A stretch of DNA of 64,000 nucleotides from SLRI01 sp964402505 (GCA_964402505.1 CAYOCP010000006.1:102207-166206); one strand, 5' to 3'; shown: positions 26,967-35,548, counted from the first letter of the stretch. Notes: generated by a model not told the origin, from the sequence alone. Translations and numbers: made by a program.

Positions 26967-27475
26967 CGGGCCATGGCCGGGACCGGGCCCCGGATCCGTG
27001 CCAGGGTCATGCGGTTGTGGGCATGGCAGATGGCGACGGCCAGCGCGTCGGTGGCATCGGTGCCGAGCGGGCCGGCCCGCGGCAGCAGCACGTGGACCAT
27101 GTGCGCCACCTGCGGCTTCTGGGCCCCGCCCGTGCCGGTCAGGGCGCGCTTGACGTGCTTCGCCGCGTATTCGGCAACGGGCAGCCCCGCCCGGGCGGCG
27201 GCGAGGAGCGCCACGCCCCGCGCATGGCCGAGCTTCAGGGAGCTGAGCGCGTTCCGGTTGACCACCGTCTCCTCGACCGCGACCTCTGCCGGCAGATGGC
27301 GCGCCATCACCAGGGCGAGACCCTGGTCCAGCGCCAGGAGGCGCTCGGCCAGCGTTTCCTGCCGGTCGCTGGCGACGATGCCGGCGGCGACGAAGCAGAG
27401 TGCCGGGCCATCCACCGTGATGACGCCCCAGCCGGTGCGCTGCAATCCCGGATCGAGGCCCAAGAGGCGGATCAC
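26963..27475 (-). CDS. ruvC: Crossover junction endodeoxyribonuclease RuvC
   Basis: 170 residues, the usual length. Acidic catalytic residues are visible in LLGLDPGLQRTGWGVI (first Asp), AVEETVVNRN (Glu) and the C-terminal GTDATDALAVAICHAH (Asp pair). It resolves Holliday junctions after RuvAB migration. It overlaps yebC upstream and ruvA downstream by four bases each (ATGA), so the set is translated as one coupled unit. Confidence 0.97.
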   Translation of the reverse strand: MIRLLGLDPGLQRTGWGVITVDGPALCFVAAGIVASDRQETLAERLLALDQGLALVMARHLPAEVAVEETVVNRNALSSLKLGHARGVALLAAARAGLPVAEYAAKHVKRALTGTGGAQKPQVAHMVHVLLPRAGPLGTDATDALAVAICHAHNRMTLARIRGPVPAMAR

Positions 27476-28218
27476 CCCTGCAAGTTCGCCATGGCTTCGT
27501 CGGAGACCTCGAAATTGGCGACCACGCGCTGCACGTCGTCGCTCTCGTCCAGGACCTCGAGCAGCTTGAAGAGCGTCGGCGCCTTGTCGTCGTCGACCGG
27601 CGCCGTGACCTGCGGGCGCCAGGTCAGGAACGAGGCCTCGGGCTCGCCGAATCGAGCCTCGAGCGCCTCGCCGACGCGGGCGAGGTCGTCGGGCGCGCAG
27701 GTGATCTCGTGGCCGTCCTCGGAGGACTGGCAGTCCTCCGCCCCGGCCTCGATCGCGGCCTCGAGCATGGCCTCCTCGTCGGCCACGCCGGCGGGGAAGC
27801 GGATCTGGCCGATGCGGTCGAACTGGAAGCTCACGGCATTGGTCTCGGCGAGGCTGCCGCCGTGCCGGCTGAAGGCGGCCCGGACCTCGCTCGCCGTCCG
27901 GTTGCGGTTGTCGGTCAGCGCCTCGACGATGAAGGCGACGCCGCCCGGGCCGTAGCCCTCGTAGCGCACCTCCTCGTAGCTCTCGGCGTCGCCGCCCTGC
28001 CCCTTCTTGATGGCGCGGTCGAGATTGTCCTTGGGCACGTTGGCCGCCTTGGCCGCCTGGATGGCGGAGCGCAGCCTGGGGTTGAACGCGGGATCGGGCA
28101 GACCCAGGCGCGAGGCCACCTGGACCTCGCGGGTCAGCCGGGTGAAGAGCTTGGCGCGGGCCGCGTCCTGGCGGCCCTTGCGATGCATGATGTTCTTGAA
28201 CTGTGAATGGCCGGCCAT
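27472..28218 (-). CDS. yebC: YebC/PmpR family DNA-binding regulatory protein
   Basis: 248 residues with the conserved N-terminus MAGHSQFKNIMHRKGRQDA and the family motifs VPKDNLDRAIKKGQGG and YEGYGPGGVAFIVEALTDN. Members are described as transcription factors and, more recently, as ribosome-associated factors that relieve stalling at proline-rich sequences. ATG 28218 has an AGGA site upstream. It heads the yebC-ruvCAB set. The frame is open for another 118 codons into an AT-rich spacer, but those are not conserved in type. Confidence 0.95.
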   Translation of the reverse strand: MAGHSQFKNIMHRKGRQDAARAKLFTRLTREVQVASRLGLPDPAFNPRLRSAIQAAKAANVPKDNLDRAIKKGQGGDAESYEEVRYEGYGPGGVAFIVEALTDNRNRTASEVRAAFSRHGGSLAETNAVSFQFDRIGQIRFPAGVADEEAMLEAAIEAGAEDCQSSEDGHEITCAPDDLARVGEALEARFGEPEASFLTWRPQVTAPVDDDKAPTLFKLLEVLDESDDVQRVVANFEVSDEAMANLQG

Positions 28219-28489
28219 GGCCTGTCCTCGCGACGCTCGGGCGGACGGCGGCAGGCTCTGCCGCGCGGTGCGCATCGATCTAGCGCAGATGGCGAGCATC
28301 GCCAAGAAACGCCACCGGGGAGGCATGGCCTCCGCGACCGGCCGACCGCCCTTCTCAACTGATGCGCGATGCCGGCAAACCCGTGCAACCCCTTCCTGCC
28401 ATTCGCCCGATCCCCGTTGCGATTCGGGCGGCCGGCGCGCGGCCGCGGCACGCGCGGGATGCCACCGGCGGTTCACCCGCCGGTCCAGT

Positions 28490-28690
28490 CGACTGAATTT
28501 ACGAATATTTTTACCGTCATTTAAAGCGAAGACGAAGATAAGTCTCTGTTCCGCAACTTCGTTAAAATTCATAGGGGTTTTGCGCCAAAAGGCAATCGAT
28601 AGCTGCGCTGTCCGGTAAATTTATTGTTGATATCAACCACAGGTTAAGATAGTTTCCGCGTCGTCAAGTCAGACGGTGCCTCCCTCCCTT
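28490..28690. other. AT-rich spacer, possible small RNA region
   Basis: The gap 28219-28769 has no convincing protein gene. Its part from about 28490 to 28670 is markedly AT-rich against the very GC-rich surroundings, with runs such as ATTTACGAATATTTTTACCG and GGTAAATTTATTGTTGATAT. It directly precedes a strong plus-strand terminator that has no annotated gene in front of it. A small RNA or leader transcript on the plus strand is possible. The minus side probably carries the yebC promoter. The remaining part, 28219-28489, shows nothing recognisable. Confidence 0.4.
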
Positions 28691-28729
28691 GGCCCCCGGC
28701 AGGCACTGCCTACCGGGGGCCCTTTTTTT
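28691..28729 (+). terminator. Strong intrinsic terminator without an upstream gene
   Basis: GGCCCCCGG and AGGC on the left (28691-28704) pair with GCCT and CCGGGGGCC on the right (28708-28721), with one C/A mismatch and a three-base loop, followed by seven Ts at 28723-28729. The orientation is plus strand. The nearest plus-strand gene upstream is more than 12 kb away, so it ends a short unannotated transcript or attenuates the genes starting at 28770. Confidence 0.85.
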
Positions 28730-28769
28730 AGAAGACCCTTTCAACCGCCTGTTCTCGGGAGAGACCGTG

Positions 28770-29030
28770 ATGACCAGCCACGCCGCCGTCAACGACAACC
28801 AGCCGATCCTGGAGCCGCTCGAGCTCGACGATCCCGAGCTCGCGGACGAGCTCGTGGCGGCCCTCGACGACCCGCGGCTCGAGAACGTCGTGGGCGCCGC
28901 GATGCTGGTCGCCACGGCCTTCCGGCTGCGCGACGAGGAGGCGCTCATCATGATGCTGCGCCGGTTGACCAACGCCGTCGACGGGCTCGCCCGCGACGAG
29001 GCGCCGGCGCGCCGCGCCGCCTGCGGCTGA
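28770..29030 (+). CDS. Small conserved-looking hypothetical protein upstream of hslV
   Basis: 86 residues, strongly acidic and probably all-helical, with LELDDPELADELVAALDDPR followed by VVGAAMLVATAFRLRDEEAL and IMMLRRLTNAVDGL. ATG 28770 is preceded by GGGAGAG at good distance, which supports real translation. It lies 40 bases after a strong terminator and 128 bases before hslV. I do not recognise the family. No membrane segment or cysteine motif is visible. Confidence 0.65.
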   Translation: MTSHAAVNDNQPILEPLELDDPELADELVAALDDPRLENVVGAAMLVATAFRLRDEEALIMMLRRLTNAVDGLARDEAPARRAACG

Positions 29031-29074
29031 GCCTTTCCGCCGCCCCGGCCGCCGGGCCTCCCGCCGGCCCTCTC

Positions 29075-29103
29075 CTTGACGATCCCCCGAACCCTGCCCA
29101 AAT
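29075..29103 (+). promoter_or_regulatory. Candidate heat-shock or housekeeping promoter of hslVU
   Basis: CTTGAC at 29075-29080 is followed after 17 bases by CCAAAT at 29098-29103, about 56 bases before the hslV start. CTTGAC with a C-rich -10 is the form reported for alphaproteobacterial RpoH promoters, and hslVU is a classic RpoH target. The -10 match is poor, so this is tentative. Confidence 0.35.
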
Positions 29104-29158
29104 GCCGCTGACCAAGGGGGTGCCGCGGCACCCCGGTCACGCGCGCAGGGCAGGAAAC

Positions 29159-29716
29159 ATGGCAGGAACCGACGCCGGTCACTGGCACGGCACGACCATC
29201 CTCGCGGTTCGCAAGGGCGGCCAGGTGGTCATTGCCGGCGACGGGCAGGTCAGCCTCGGCAACACCGTCATCAAGGCCAATGCGAGGAAGGTTCGCCGGC
29301 TCGGCGGCGGTGCCATCATCGCCGGCTTCGCCGGCAGCACGGCCGATGCCTTCACGCTGCTCGAGCGGCTCGAGGGGAAGCTCGAGCGCCACCCGGGCCA
29401 GCTCATGCGCGCCTGTGTCGAGCTCGCCAAGGACTGGCGCACCGACCGCTATCTGCGCCGTCTCGAGGCGATGATGGCGGTCGCGGATGCCGAGGTCTCC
29501 CTCGTGCTCACCGGCAATGGCGACGTGCTCGAGCCGCCGGACGGGCTGATCGGCATCGGCTCGGGGGGCAATTTCGCCCTCGCCGCCGCCAAGGCGCTCG
29601 TCGACATCGACGGCATGGACGCCCGTGCCGTGGCCGAGAAGGCCATGGGCATCGCCGCCGAGATCTGCGTCTTCACCAATCGCCAGCTCACCATCGAGAC
29701 GATCGGGCAGCCATGA
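29159..29716 (+). CDS. hslV: ATP-dependent protease peptidase subunit HslV
   Basis: 185 residues. After a nine-residue leader comes HGTTILAVRKGGQVVIAGDGQVSLG; the threonine of the HGTTI motif becomes the N-terminal nucleophile after processing. FAGSTADAFTLLERLE and GIGSGGNFALAAAKAL are also typical. HslV forms the double-ring protease core fed by HslU. ATG 29159 has GGCAGGAAAC just upstream, and the stop overlaps hslU (ATGA). Confidence 0.97.
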   Translation: MAGTDAGHWHGTTILAVRKGGQVVIAGDGQVSLGNTVIKANARKVRRLGGGAIIAGFAGSTADAFTLLERLEGKLERHPGQLMRACVELAKDWRTDRYLRRLEAMMAVADAEVSLVLTGNGDVLEPPDGLIGIGSGGNFALAAAKALVDIDGMDARAVAEKAMGIAAEICVFTNRQLTIETIGQP

Positions 29717-31020
29717 CGGCGCTGACACCCCGGGAGATCGTCTCCGAGCTCGACCGCTTCATCGTCGGCCAGACCGCGGCCAAGCGTGCCGTCGCCATAG
29801 CCCTTCGCAATCGCTGGCGCCGCCAGCAGCTCGATCCCGGGCTGCGCGAGGAGGTGCTGCCCAAGAACATCCTGATGATCGGGCCGACCGGCTGCGGCAA
29901 GACCGAGATCGCCCGCCGGCTGGCGCGGCTCGCCCAGGCCCCCTTCGTCAAGGTGGAGGCCACCAAGTTCACCGAGGTCGGCTATGTCGGCCGCGACGTG
30001 GAGAGCATCGTTCGCGATCTCGTCGAGGTCGGGCTCAAGGAGACGCGCGCCCGTCTCAGGAAGGATGTCAAGGCGCAGGCCGAGGCCAATGCCGAGGATC
30101 GCGTGCTCGACGCCCTGGTCGGCCAGGGCGCCGGCCCCGAGACCCGCGAGAAGTTCCGCCGCATGCTGCGCGCCGGCACCCTGGCCGAGAAGGAGATCGA
30201 GCTCGAGCTGCGCGACACCTCCTCGGGCCTGCCCGCCTTCGACATCCCGGGCATGCCCGGCGCCCAGATGGGCATGGTCAATCTCGGCGACATGCTCGGC
30301 AAGGCGTTCGGCCAGCGCACCAAGCGCAAGAAGATGAAGGTCGGCGAGAGCTACGAGGCGCTGATGGCCGAGGAGAGCGACAAGCTGCTCGACGAGGACC
30401 GGGTGCTGCGCGAATCGATCGAGGCGGTCGAGCAGAACGGCATCGTCTTCCTCGATGAGATCGACAAGATCTCGGGCCGCGAGAACCGGGGCGGCGACGT
30501 CAGCCGCGAGGGCGTGCAGCGCGATCTCCTGCCGCTGATCGAGGGGACCAGCGTCACCACCAAGCACGGTGCCGTGAAGACCGACCACATCCTCTTCATC
30601 GCATCGGGCGCCTTCCACCTCGCCAAGCCCTCGGACCTCCTGCCCGAGCTGCAGGGCCGCCTGCCGATCCGGGTCGAGCTCGACGCGCTCACCCGCGACG
30701 ATCTGGCCCGCATCCTGCGCGAGCCGGAGGCGAGCCTGGTCAAGCAGTACAAGGCGCTGCTCGCCACCGAGGAGGTCACGCTCGATTTCTCGGAGGAGGC
30801 CATCGACGAGATCGCCACCCTCGCCCACGACATGAACAGCCGGGTCGAGAACATCGGCGCCCGGCGTCTGCAGACGGTGATGGAGAAGCTGGTCGAGGAG
30901 ATCAGCTTCACCGCCTCCGACCGCGCCGCCGCCGAGACCGTCACCCTCGATCGGGACTACGTGCGCCATCAGGTGGGCGATCTGATCCAGGGCGCCGACC
31001 TCTCGAAGTTCATCCTCTAG
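29713..31020 (+). CDS. hslU: HslU, ATPase subunit of the HslVU protease
   Basis: 435 residues. Conserved features are the N-terminal TPREIVSELDRFIVGQ, Walker A IGPTGCGKTEIARRLA followed by FVKVEATKFTEVGYVGRDVE, Walker B GIVFLDEIDKIS, and a C-terminal end (DLSKFIL) that inserts into HslV to activate it. It unfolds substrates and feeds them to HslV. It overlaps hslV by four bases. Confidence 0.98.
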   Translation: MTALTPREIVSELDRFIVGQTAAKRAVAIALRNRWRRQQLDPGLREEVLPKNILMIGPTGCGKTEIARRLARLAQAPFVKVEATKFTEVGYVGRDVESIVRDLVEVGLKETRARLRKDVKAQAEANAEDRVLDALVGQGAGPETREKFRRMLRAGTLAEKEIELELRDTSSGLPAFDIPGMPGAQMGMVNLGDMLGKAFGQRTKRKKMKVGESYEALMAEESDKLLDEDRVLRESIEAVEQNGIVFLDEIDKISGRENRGGDVSREGVQRDLLPLIEGTSVTTKHGAVKTDHILFIASGAFHLAKPSDLLPELQGRLPIRVELDALTRDDLARILREPEASLVKQYKALLATEEVTLDFSEEAIDEIATLAHDMNSRVENIGARRLQTVMEKLVEEISFTASDRAAAETVTLDRDYVRHQVGDLIQGADLSKFIL

Positions 31021-31038
31021 GGCGGCCGGCCGGGGCGA

Positions 31039-31941
31039 ATGGGCAGTGCGGCGGCCCAGGCCCGCGTCCTCTTGGTCCTCACCATGGTCTTCTGGGGCGG
31101 CAACGCCGTCGCCGGCAAGTTCGCGGTCGGCGAGGTCTCGCCCTTTCTCCTCTCCTGGTTCCGCTGGACGATCGCGGCCGTGGTGCTCGGTGCCTTGGCC
31201 TGGCCGAGGCTCATCCGCGACTGGCCCACCATCAGGGCCCGCCTGCCCTATCTCGTCGCCATGGGGAGCATCGGCTTCACCGTCTTCAACGGCATGCTCT
31301 ACTACGCGCTGATCAGCACGACCGCGATCAACGCCACGATCATCCAGGCGGCGATGCCGATGTTCATCTTCGCCCTGAACTTCGCCATCTACCGGACGAC
31401 GGCGACCCCTCTGCAGATCGCCGGCTACACGCTGACCCTGGCCGGTGTCGCGGTGGCCGCCGGCAGGGGCGATCTTCTGGAGCTCGCCGGCCTCGACTTC
31501 AACCGTGGCGATCTTCTGATGATCGTGGCGACCGTGATCTATGCCGGCTACTCGGTGGCGCTCCGCCAGAAGCCGCGGGTCCACTGGCTGAGCTTCGTCG
31601 CCATGCTGGTCGCCATCGGCTCCGTCGCCAGCCTGCCCTTCGTCGCCCTCGAGGCGGCGAGCGGCACCCTGATCTGGCCGAGGACGACGCTCGCCTGGAC
31701 GGTGGTCGCCTATGCCGCGATCTTTCCCTCGATCCTCGCCCAGGCCTTCTTCATCCGCGGCATCGAGGTGCTCGGCAGCAATGCCGGCGGCCTCTATCTC
31801 AACCTCATGCCGATCATGGGGGCGCTGCTCTCGGTGGCGCTCCTGGGCGAGCATTTCCACCTCTTCCATGCGGTCGCCCTCGCCCTGGTGCTCGGCGGCA
31901 TCGCCGTGGCGCAGCGGCGACCACGGCTGGCCCGGGGCTGA
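31039..31941 (+). CDS. DMT superfamily (EamA) transporter
   Basis: 300 residues with ten predicted membrane helices in two EamA repeats. The first starts VLTMVFWGGNAVAGKFAVGE and the second near residue 150 (GDLLMIVATVIYAGYSVAL). Such proteins export metabolites, often amino acids or nucleosides. The substrate cannot be read from the sequence. It begins 18 bases after hslU and may be co-transcribed by read-through. Confidence 0.88.
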   Translation: MGSAAAQARVLLVLTMVFWGGNAVAGKFAVGEVSPFLLSWFRWTIAAVVLGALAWPRLIRDWPTIRARLPYLVAMGSIGFTVFNGMLYYALISTTAINATIIQAAMPMFIFALNFAIYRTTATPLQIAGYTLTLAGVAVAAGRGDLLELAGLDFNRGDLLMIVATVIYAGYSVALRQKPRVHWLSFVAMLVAIGSVASLPFVALEAASGTLIWPRTTLAWTVVAYAAIFPSILAQAFFIRGIEVLGSNAGGLYLNLMPIMGALLSVALLGEHFHLFHAVALALVLGGIAVAQRRPRLARG

Positions 31942-31971
31942 GCCGGCCCGAGCGAAAAATGCCGCTGGCCG

Positions 31972-31996
31972 GGAACCCGTTCTCTCGGGGCGCGTT
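31972..31996 (+). promoter_or_regulatory. EcfG-type (general stress response) promoter
   Basis: GGAAC at 31972-31976 and CGTT at 31993-31996 are separated by 16 bases, which matches the consensus GGAAC-N16/17-CGTT known for alphaproteobacterial EcfG sigma factors. It lies 87 bases before ATG 32083 of a secreted PRC-barrel protein, a class often in this regulon. The same motif precedes the gene at 41751. Confidence 0.72.
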
Positions 31997-32082
31997 CAGG
32001 GCTGCAACGGCGGACATGCCGGGACGCTTGCCGGATGCCGTCGGAAATCCCCTGGACTGACGGACAAGACTGGAGCTTCGCC

Positions 32083-32859
32083 ATGAACATGCGAATGGCA
32101 CTGACTCTCGCCTTTCTGGGCTCGACGGCGCTCGCCGGCGCCGCCTTCGCCGCCGGAACCGACGCGCCCGCCGCCAAGGCGCCGCCCGCCTTCGTGCAGA
32201 TGGCGCAGAACGACGGGCAGGCCGGCTCGAATACCGGCGGTCAGACGGGCATGCAGAACGATGGCCAGACCGGCACGCAGAACGATGGCCAAACGGGCAT
32301 GCAGGGCGGTTCCCAGGACAAGCCTCTGAGCGACGTGCAGAGCGAGGGGCAGAACGACGAAAGGAGCAGTGCCACGAGCGTGGTGCCGGAATCGGCCGAG
32401 GGTGCCACGGTGCCGGCCGGTGACAACCCGCCGACCGACCAGGCGACGGGCGGGGTCGTGCACACGCCCTCGGGCACGGAGGCGGGTGCCGGGGCGTCCT
32501 CCACCGCGGGGGCGGGCGAGTACCGGTCCTACAGCGCCTCGTCGAACGGCGGCGGCGCGGTGCTCCCGGCCGGCCGCAGTGCCGAGGATTTCATCGATCG
32601 CGACATCGTCAATGCGGATGGCGACGAGATCGGCGAGGTGGTCGACCTGATGATCGACCAGGACAACAAGATCAGCAAGGTCGTGGCCGATATCGGCGGG
32701 TTTCTGGGGCTCGGCGAGAAGCGGGTCGCCATCGACATGGACGACATCACCATCGACCAGAGCACGGGCGATCTCATGGTCTCGATGGACCAGTCGCAGC
32801 TCGAGGCGCTGCCGAGCTACGAGGAGGACGACGGGGTCTGGAAGCAGAGCAGCAACTGA
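32083..32859 (+). CDS. Secreted PRC-barrel protein with Gln-rich octapeptide repeats
   Basis: 258 residues. A signal peptide (MALTLAFLGSTALAGAAFA) is followed by a disordered, Gln/Gly/Asn/Ser-rich region, with three 8-residue repeats of the GQTGMQND type at 32242-32313, and a C-terminal PRC-barrel domain (FIDRDIVNADGDEIGEVVDL, then VVADIGGFLGLGEKRVAIDM). PRC-barrel proteins of this kind are frequent stress-response products in alphaproteobacteria. ATG 32083 has GGAG nearby; an upstream frame to 32035 does not fit a signal peptide. An EcfG-type promoter precedes it and an intrinsic terminator follows. Confidence 0.85.
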   Translation: MNMRMALTLAFLGSTALAGAAFAAGTDAPAAKAPPAFVQMAQNDGQAGSNTGGQTGMQNDGQTGTQNDGQTGMQGGSQDKPLSDVQSEGQNDERSSATSVVPESAEGATVPAGDNPPTDQATGGVVHTPSGTEAGAGASSTAGAGEYRSYSASSNGGGAVLPAGRSAEDFIDRDIVNADGDEIGEVVDLMIDQDNKISKVVADIGGFLGLGEKRVAIDMDDITIDQSTGDLMVSMDQSQLEALPSYEEDDGVWKQSSN

Positions 32860-32884
32860 GCCTCGATCCTGGTTGCCCGATTGC

Positions 32885-32912
32885 GAGCGTCCTCAAGGGC
32901 GCTCTTTTTTTT
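32885..32912 (+). terminator. Intrinsic terminator after the PRC-barrel gene
   Basis: GAGCGTCC at 32885-32892 pairs with GGGCGCTC at 32897-32904 (one G-T pair), with a four-base TCAA loop and eight Ts at 32905-32912. It ends the transcript that starts at the EcfG-type promoter, making the PRC-barrel gene a single-gene unit. Confidence 0.88.
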
Positions 32913-33018
32913 GCAGGGTGACCCGTGCCCGGCCGCCCCGGCGGGTCGGCTCCGGCCTTGACGCCGGCCCCGGCGGCGCTGTTAGTGGCGGCGGCATCAG
33001 CGGGAGGGGGCAGACGCC

Positions 33019-34041
33019 ATGGACATGAAGGAGCGCCGCCGGCTCGGCGGCTCCGAGGTCGAGGTCACGACGCACGGCTTCGGCGGCGTGCCCTTGGGCA
33101 ATCTCTACCGCAAGTGCACGGACGAGGACGCGAAGGCGGCGCTGGATGCCGCCTGGGCCGCCGGCATCCGCTTCTACGATACGGCACCCCTCTACGGCCA
33201 CGGCATGTCCGAGCACCGCATCGGCCATTTCATGCGCCAACACCCTCGGGACGAGTGGGTGCTGTCCACCAAGATCGGGCGGGTTCTGAAGGCGAAGGAC
33301 CCGGCGAGCGGCATCAGCTCCGGCAATTTCGTCGATGTCCATCCCTTCGAGGGCGTTTTCGACTACACCTATGACGGGGTCATGCGCTCCTTCGAGGACA
33401 GCCTGCAGCGCCTCGCCACGCATCGCATCGACGTGCTCCTGGTGCACGACATCGACATCTGGACGCATGGCAGCGAGGCGGCCCGCAAGGCCAGGTTCGA
33501 CGAGCTCATGGGTTCCGGCTACAAGGCGCTGCGCGAGCTTCGCGACGGCGGTGCGGTCAGGGCCATCGGCGCCGGGGTCAACGAGGTGCAGGCCATGCTC
33601 GAGTTCGGCCGTGCCGGAGACTTCGACTGCTTCCTTCTGGCCGGGCGCTACACCCTGCTCGAGCAGGGTGCCCTCGACGAGCTCCTGCCCTGGTGCGAGC
33701 GGGCCAATGTCTCGCTCTTCATCGGCGGACCCTACAATTCGGGCATCCTCGCCACGGGCGCGGTGCCGGGGGCCAAGTACAATTACCAGGACGCGCCACG
33801 CGAGATCATGGATCGCGTGGCCCGGATCGAGGCGGTATGCGAGCGCCACGGCGTGCCGCTGAAGGCGGCGGCCCTGCAGTTTCCGCTCGGCCACGAGCGG
33901 GTGGCGAGCATCATCCCGGGTGCCCGCTCGGCCGCCGAGATCGAGGAGAACGTCCGGATCTTCACGACGCCCATTCCGGCCGATCTCTGGGCCGAGCTGA
34001 AGCACGAGGGGCTGCTCCGCGAGGACGCACCGACCCCCTGA
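33019..34041 (+). CDS. Aldo/keto reductase (D-threo-aldose 1-dehydrogenase-like)
   Basis: 340 residues of the AKR TIM barrel. Catalytic residues appear as Asp and Tyr in RFYDTAPLYGHGMSEHRIG, Lys in VLSTKIGRVL and His in DVLLVHDID. The similarity is to L-fucose/D-arabinose dehydrogenases, which oxidise aldoses to lactones with NAD(P). It is followed after 15 bases by an SDR gene, so the two may form a small sugar-oxidation unit. Substrate is inferred only. Confidence 0.86.
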   Translation: MDMKERRRLGGSEVEVTTHGFGGVPLGNLYRKCTDEDAKAALDAAWAAGIRFYDTAPLYGHGMSEHRIGHFMRQHPRDEWVLSTKIGRVLKAKDPASGISSGNFVDVHPFEGVFDYTYDGVMRSFEDSLQRLATHRIDVLLVHDIDIWTHGSEAARKARFDELMGSGYKALRELRDGGAVRAIGAGVNEVQAMLEFGRAGDFDCFLLAGRYTLLEQGALDELLPWCERANVSLFIGGPYNSGILATGAVPGAKYNYQDAPREIMDRVARIEAVCERHGVPLKAAALQFPLGHERVASIIPGARSAAEIEENVRIFTTPIPADLWAELKHEGLLREDAPTP

Positions 34042-34056
34042 GCGGAGTTGCGGATC

Positions 34057-34839
34057 ATGGCCGTCCTCGACCGCTTCAGGCTCGACGGCAAGCGCGCCCT
34101 CGTCACCGGCGGCAGCCGCGGCCTCGGCCGGGCCATGGCGAGGGCCCTGGCCGAGGCCGGCGCCGATCTCGTGATCGTCGGCCGCGACGCGGCGAGCCTC
34201 GCCGATGCGGCCTCGGACCTCTCCGCCCTCGGCGTCGAGGTGCGGACGGTCGAAGCCGACCTCGCCCTTCCCGCGACCTGCGAGGCGGCCATCGGCGAGG
34301 CGCTGGTCGATCACGGACCCCTCGACATCCTCGTCAACAATGTGGGCGGCCGGCGCGACCCGGCGCCGTTCACCGAAATGTCCACCGACCGCTGGCGGGA
34401 GCTGATCGACCTCAACCTGACGAGCACCTTCGTGTGCACCCGCCTCGTCGGCGCCGCCATGCTGGAGCGGGGCCGGGGCGGGCGGATCATCAACATCGCC
34501 TCCATCAATGCGCTCGTCGCCGGGCCCGGGATCGGCGGCCGGCACTACGAGACGGCGAAGGCGGCCATCCTGCAGCTCACCCGCGCTTTGGCGGCCGACT
34601 GGGCGCCGCATGGCATCACCGTCAACGCCATCTGCCCGGGACTCTTCATGACCGAGGCCAACGAGCGCTGGGCCAGGGAGCGGCCCGAGGTGATCAGGAA
34701 CATCGTCGAGCGGACACCCATGGGCGAACCGGGCAGGCCCGAGGATCTCGGGCCGCTCGCCCTCTACCTCGCCTCCGACGCCAGCCGCTACATGACCGGC
34801 GCCGCCCTCGTCATCGACGGCGGCTACACGCTCTGGTGA
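34057..34839 (+). CDS. SDR family NAD(P)-dependent oxidoreductase
   Basis: 260 residues of classic SDR type: cofactor motif ALVTGGSRGLGRAMARALAE, the NNVGG motif in DILVNNVGG, Ser in INIASINA, and Tyr/Lys in HYETAKAAI. The C-terminal SRYMTGAALVIDGGYTLW is typical of gluconate-5-dehydrogenase-like enzymes. ATG 34057 is nine bases after GGAG; TTG 34048 is an alternative. It pairs with the aldo/keto reductase upstream. Confidence 0.88.
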   Translation: MAVLDRFRLDGKRALVTGGSRGLGRAMARALAEAGADLVIVGRDAASLADAASDLSALGVEVRTVEADLALPATCEAAIGEALVDHGPLDILVNNVGGRRDPAPFTEMSTDRWRELIDLNLTSTFVCTRLVGAAMLERGRGGRIINIASINALVAGPGIGGRHYETAKAAILQLTRALAADWAPHGITVNAICPGLFMTEANERWARERPEVIRNIVERTPMGEPGRPEDLGPLALYLASDASRYMTGAALVIDGGYTLW

Positions 34840-34879
34840 GGCAGGGGGACCATCGGCAGCAGCACGAGGGCCGACACGC

Positions 34880-35548
34880 ATGATCTCCGTCATCCCGGAC
34901 ATTCTCGACTACGACAAGGTCAAGAGCCTGAGGGCCAGGATCAGGACGCTGCGCTTCGTCGACGGGGCGGCGACCGCGGGCAAATTCGGCCAGTCGGTCA
35001 AGAAGAACCTCCAGCTCGAGCCGGGTCCGGACGCGCAGAAGGTGCAGCAGGCGATCATGGACGCCGTCCTCGCCAGCCTCGAGTTCGAGATGGTGGCCCG
35101 CCCGCTCATCGTCCGCACCCCGCTCGTGGCGCGCTACCAGCCCGGCATGGAGTACGGCAGCCATGTCGACAACGCCGTCATGTCGGGCCGGCCGCCGATC
35201 CGCTCCGACATGTCCTTCACCCTCTTCCTCGAGGACCCGGAAACGTACGACGGCGGCGAGCTCGTCATCGAGAGCACCTATGGCGAGCAGGAGATCAAGC
35301 TGCCGGCGGGAGCGCTCGTGCTCTATCCGACCTCCGCCCTGCACCACGTGGCGGCGGTGACCCGGGGCGAGCGCCTGGTCGCCGTCTCGTGGGTGCAGAG
35401 CATGGTCCGCGATCCGGCCCGGCGCGAGCTGCTGCACGAGCTCGACACCGCCCGCCGCAGTCTTTTCGACCGGCACGGCAAGACGCCCGAGTTCGACACG
35501 ATCACCAAGACCTTCCACAATCTTCTGCGCATGTGGGCCGAGGTCTGA
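34880..35548 (+). CDS. PKHD-type Fe(II)/2-oxoglutarate hydroxylase (PiuC/YbiX-like)
   Basis: 222 residues. The iron-binding HxD is in GMEYGSHVDNAVM and the distal His in TSALHHVAAVTRGERLVAVSW, with an Arg that would hold 2-oxoglutarate. This matches the Fe2+-dependent PKHD hydroxylase family, whose members (PiuC, YbiX) are often iron-regulated. There is no TonB-dependent receptor beside it here, which is unusual for the family. The physiological substrate is unknown. Confidence 0.88.
   Translation: MISVIPDILDYDKVKSLRARIRTLRFVDGAATAGKFGQSVKKNLQLEPGPDAQKVQQAIMDAVLASLEFEMVARPLIVRTPLVARYQPGMEYGSHVDNAVMSGRPPIRSDMSFTLFLEDPETYDGGELVIESTYGEQEIKLPAGALVLYPTSALHHVAAVTRGERLVAVSWVQSMVRDPARRELLHELDTARRSLFDRHGKTPEFDTITKTFHNLLRMWAEV

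Noticed and set aside
28456..28572. Minus-strand N-terminal extension of yebC (starts MNFNEVAEQRL) in the AT-rich spacer
   Set aside because: YebC proteins begin at MAGHSQF (28218), and no ribosome site precedes the extension; the AT-rich codons are better explained as non-coding.
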